A stretch of 6,799 nucleotides of DNA from DAIOFH01 sp036745875 (GTDB taxonomy: Bacteria > Planctomycetota > SZUA-567). Where the stretch lies: the NCBI GenBank assembly GCA_036745875.1, contig DAIOFH010000165.1, positions 1 to 6,799 of the forward strand. Reading direction: 5' to 3'. Numbering within the stretch: the first letter of the stretch is position 1; every line of letters starts with the position of its first letter. This document shows, one piece after another, positions 5,876 through 6,799 of this stretch. The notes below the pieces were generated by a model, which made no database searches, was not told where the DNA came from, and worked only from the letters and a program-made list of their open reading frames with translations. A program made the translations under genes and the position numbers.

Positions 5876-6466
5876 TTATAGTGTTGATAAAGCTTTTTCC
5901 AGGTCAATTGACGTTTGTGCTATGCGCAGGTTTTCTTCCTGTCCGCCGGTCAGAATGTCCAGGTAGCGCTCCCGCCTTTCGGCTTTCGCTTCGGCCTCGG
6001 CCGCCATGGCTTTCCTGATGCGGGCTTTTTCCTCCGGAGTGTCGTCGGACATGACCCAATACGTCACACTCCCGTCATCATGGACGATCATGCCGCTGTC
6101 GATATAGTCCCGGTTCATATCTTTCAGCTGCGCTTTCATGTCGTCCTTGCGATTGACGCTTTCGGCGATTTTCGCTTCTATCTCCCGGCAGTAGTCGGGG
6201 TTCGACTGCATGCGCGCGACAATGTTGGGCGCAAGGGTTATTTGCTTGCAGGCGGAGCTGAGAACGTATTTTTCAACGTTTTTGTCACCCTTGGGCACGC
6301 TTTGAATGCCGATCGAAACGCCGTACTTTTCCCCGAGCTCTTTAATGAACTGCTCTTTTGTCTGCGATTGCAATACTTCGGCAAAGCCGGTGCCACTCGT
6401 TCCGTTTGTTTTCGGGTTTTGTCCGTAGTTGGCTGCATTCGGGTTGATAGCATTGATTCCTGTCAT
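5876..6466 (-). CDS. DUF6033-like hypothetical protein, smaller paralogue
   Basis: A 196-residue protein of unknown function. The start ATG (6466-6464) has AGGAG 7 nt upstream, so the 61 codons upstream of it in frame are leader sequence. The N-terminus (MTGINAINPNAANYGQN) is Asn/Ala-rich without a signal peptide. The central part reads like the uncharacterised DUF6033 group: a KYGVSIGI strand (47-54), ITLAPNIVARMQSNPDYCRE (76-95), a helical charged stretch, and DSGMIVHDDGSVTYWVMSDD (123-142). Residues 143-170 are a highly charged helix (Glu/Ala/Lys/Arg). The module MxxNPDY...GMIVHDDGS aligns by eye with KMADDPEY...GGVIKDRTTGL of the protein at 908-1732, so the two are probably paralogues. 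No catalytic motif is seen. The gene converges on the importer operon. Confidence 0.65.
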   Translation of the reverse strand: MTGINAINPNAANYGQNPKTNGTSGTGFAEVLQSQTKEQFIKELGEKYGVSIGIQSVPKGDKNVEKYVLSSACKQITLAPNIVARMQSNPDYCREIEAKIAESVNRKDDMKAQLKDMNRDYIDSGMIVHDDGSVTYWVMSDDTPEEKARIRKAMAAEAEAKAERRERYLDILTGGQEENLRIAQTSIDLEKALSTL

Positions 6467-6500
6467 GGTACGGCTCCTGATTTTACATAAATGGGACTCA

Positions 6501-6529
6501 ATTCTGCCAATAGAACAACTGTGCATCAA
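6501..6529 (-). promoter_or_regulatory. Candidate sigma-70-type promoter of the smaller DUF6033-like gene
   Basis: On the minus strand TTGATG (6529-6524), an ideal 17-nt spacer and CAGAAT (6506-6501) each match the -35 and -10 consensus at 4 of 6 bases. Transcription would begin about 28 nt before the start codon, leaving room for the AGGAG site. The rest of 6530-6744 shows no convincing gene. Confidence 0.35.
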
Positions 6530-6749
6530 ATCAGTTGCCAGTGTGTGCAGATGTGTTTCAGACTTAGAGATCTTTTTGTAACAGTTTAAAAAAGAAGGGA
6601 GTAGGCCGTCCTTGGTCCCTCTTGTGGCGATCGCTGTGATATACGGCATTTACGCATGCGGCAAATCCTGCCGGACATCAGTGTCGCCGGTGTCGTTATT
6701 TTGTCTCCCCATGGTTTATATTCCAATTAGCTCAAGTTCCGGGTTCTAG

Positions 6750-6799
6750 GAGCCTGTCGGAGAACTTTCTCTCATTGTGTTTTGGTTTGAGTTGAGTAT
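6750..6799 (-). mobile_element. 3' end of a flanking insertion sequence (right copy, partial)
   Basis: The reverse complement of this stretch repeats the left edge exactly over 54 bp when the adjoining 6745-6749 is included. The presumed element terminus GAGCCTGTCGGAGAAC starts at 6750, directly after CTAG (6746-6749), and the element runs out of the window. On the minus strand the same YSTQTKTQ-stop tail is read. Both neighbours therefore abut this window with the same (3') end, so the two copies are inverted relative to each other. Whether they move the interval as a composite unit cannot be judged from their ends alone. Confidence 0.6.

Noticed and set aside
6612..6749. 45-codon + strand frame beginning LVPLVAIAVIYGIYACGK as a small membrane protein
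   Set aside because: It needs a TTG start, its second half has no coding character, and it ends at the IS junction. The hydrophobic start is probably chance.

Overview
This looks like a short piece of a bacterial chromosome with moderately GC-rich coding sequence, canonical Shine-Dalgarno sites and tightly packed operons. The window starts and ends inside the same repeated sequence in opposite orientations: a perfect 54-bp terminal inverted repeat (1-54 against 6745-6798). The repeat looks like the 3' end of an insertion sequence, with a few last transposase codons, a stop and a terminal inverted repeat. The window is therefore best read as the unique DNA between two inverted IS copies, probably a contig that broke at those repeats. 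The organism cannot be named. The FlxA-like and DUF6033-like proteins and the Isf-type flavoprotein suggest a flagellated anaerobe. The binding protein has no lipobox cysteine, which would suit a cell with a periplasm (for example a diderm Firmicute such as Negativicutes, or a Desulfovibrio-like bacterium), but this is inference only.

Layout, left to right. (1) IS end (1-49), then a short C-terminal gene remnant (53-124). (2) A FlxA-like coiled-coil protein gene on + (235-765), with a possible sigma-28-type promoter and a strong palindromic hairpin downstream (828-858). (3) A DUF6033-like protein gene on - (908-1732). (4) A 458-bp divergent intergenic region (1733-2190) without a convincing gene. 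(5) A rightward cluster: a flavodoxin-fold, Isf-like iron-sulfur flavoprotein (2191-2736), then a complete glycine betaine/choline/carnitine-type (OpuC/OsmF) ABC importer in the order permease (2810-3448), binding protein (3461-4390), ATPase (4387-5163), permease (5156-5776). (6) A second DUF6033-like gene on - (5876-6466), convergent with the importer operon. (7) A 278-bp leader/promoter region, then the second IS end (6750-6799).

How the genes fit together. The four importer genes form one translationally coupled unit (ATGA overlap between binding protein and ATPase, 8-nt overlap between ATPase and second permease) and should make a periplasmic-binding-protein-dependent uptake system for quaternary-ammonium compatible solutes. 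The ATPase lacks the C-terminal tandem CBS domains of OpuCA, so ionic-strength gating through CBS is not expected. The three FlxA/DUF6033-type genes surrounding it are small, hydrophilic, lack signal peptides and have no known function. The two DUF6033-like proteins share a recognisable core module and look like paralogues. No clear new multi-gene system is demonstrable. The least-described content is this FlxA/DUF6033 set.
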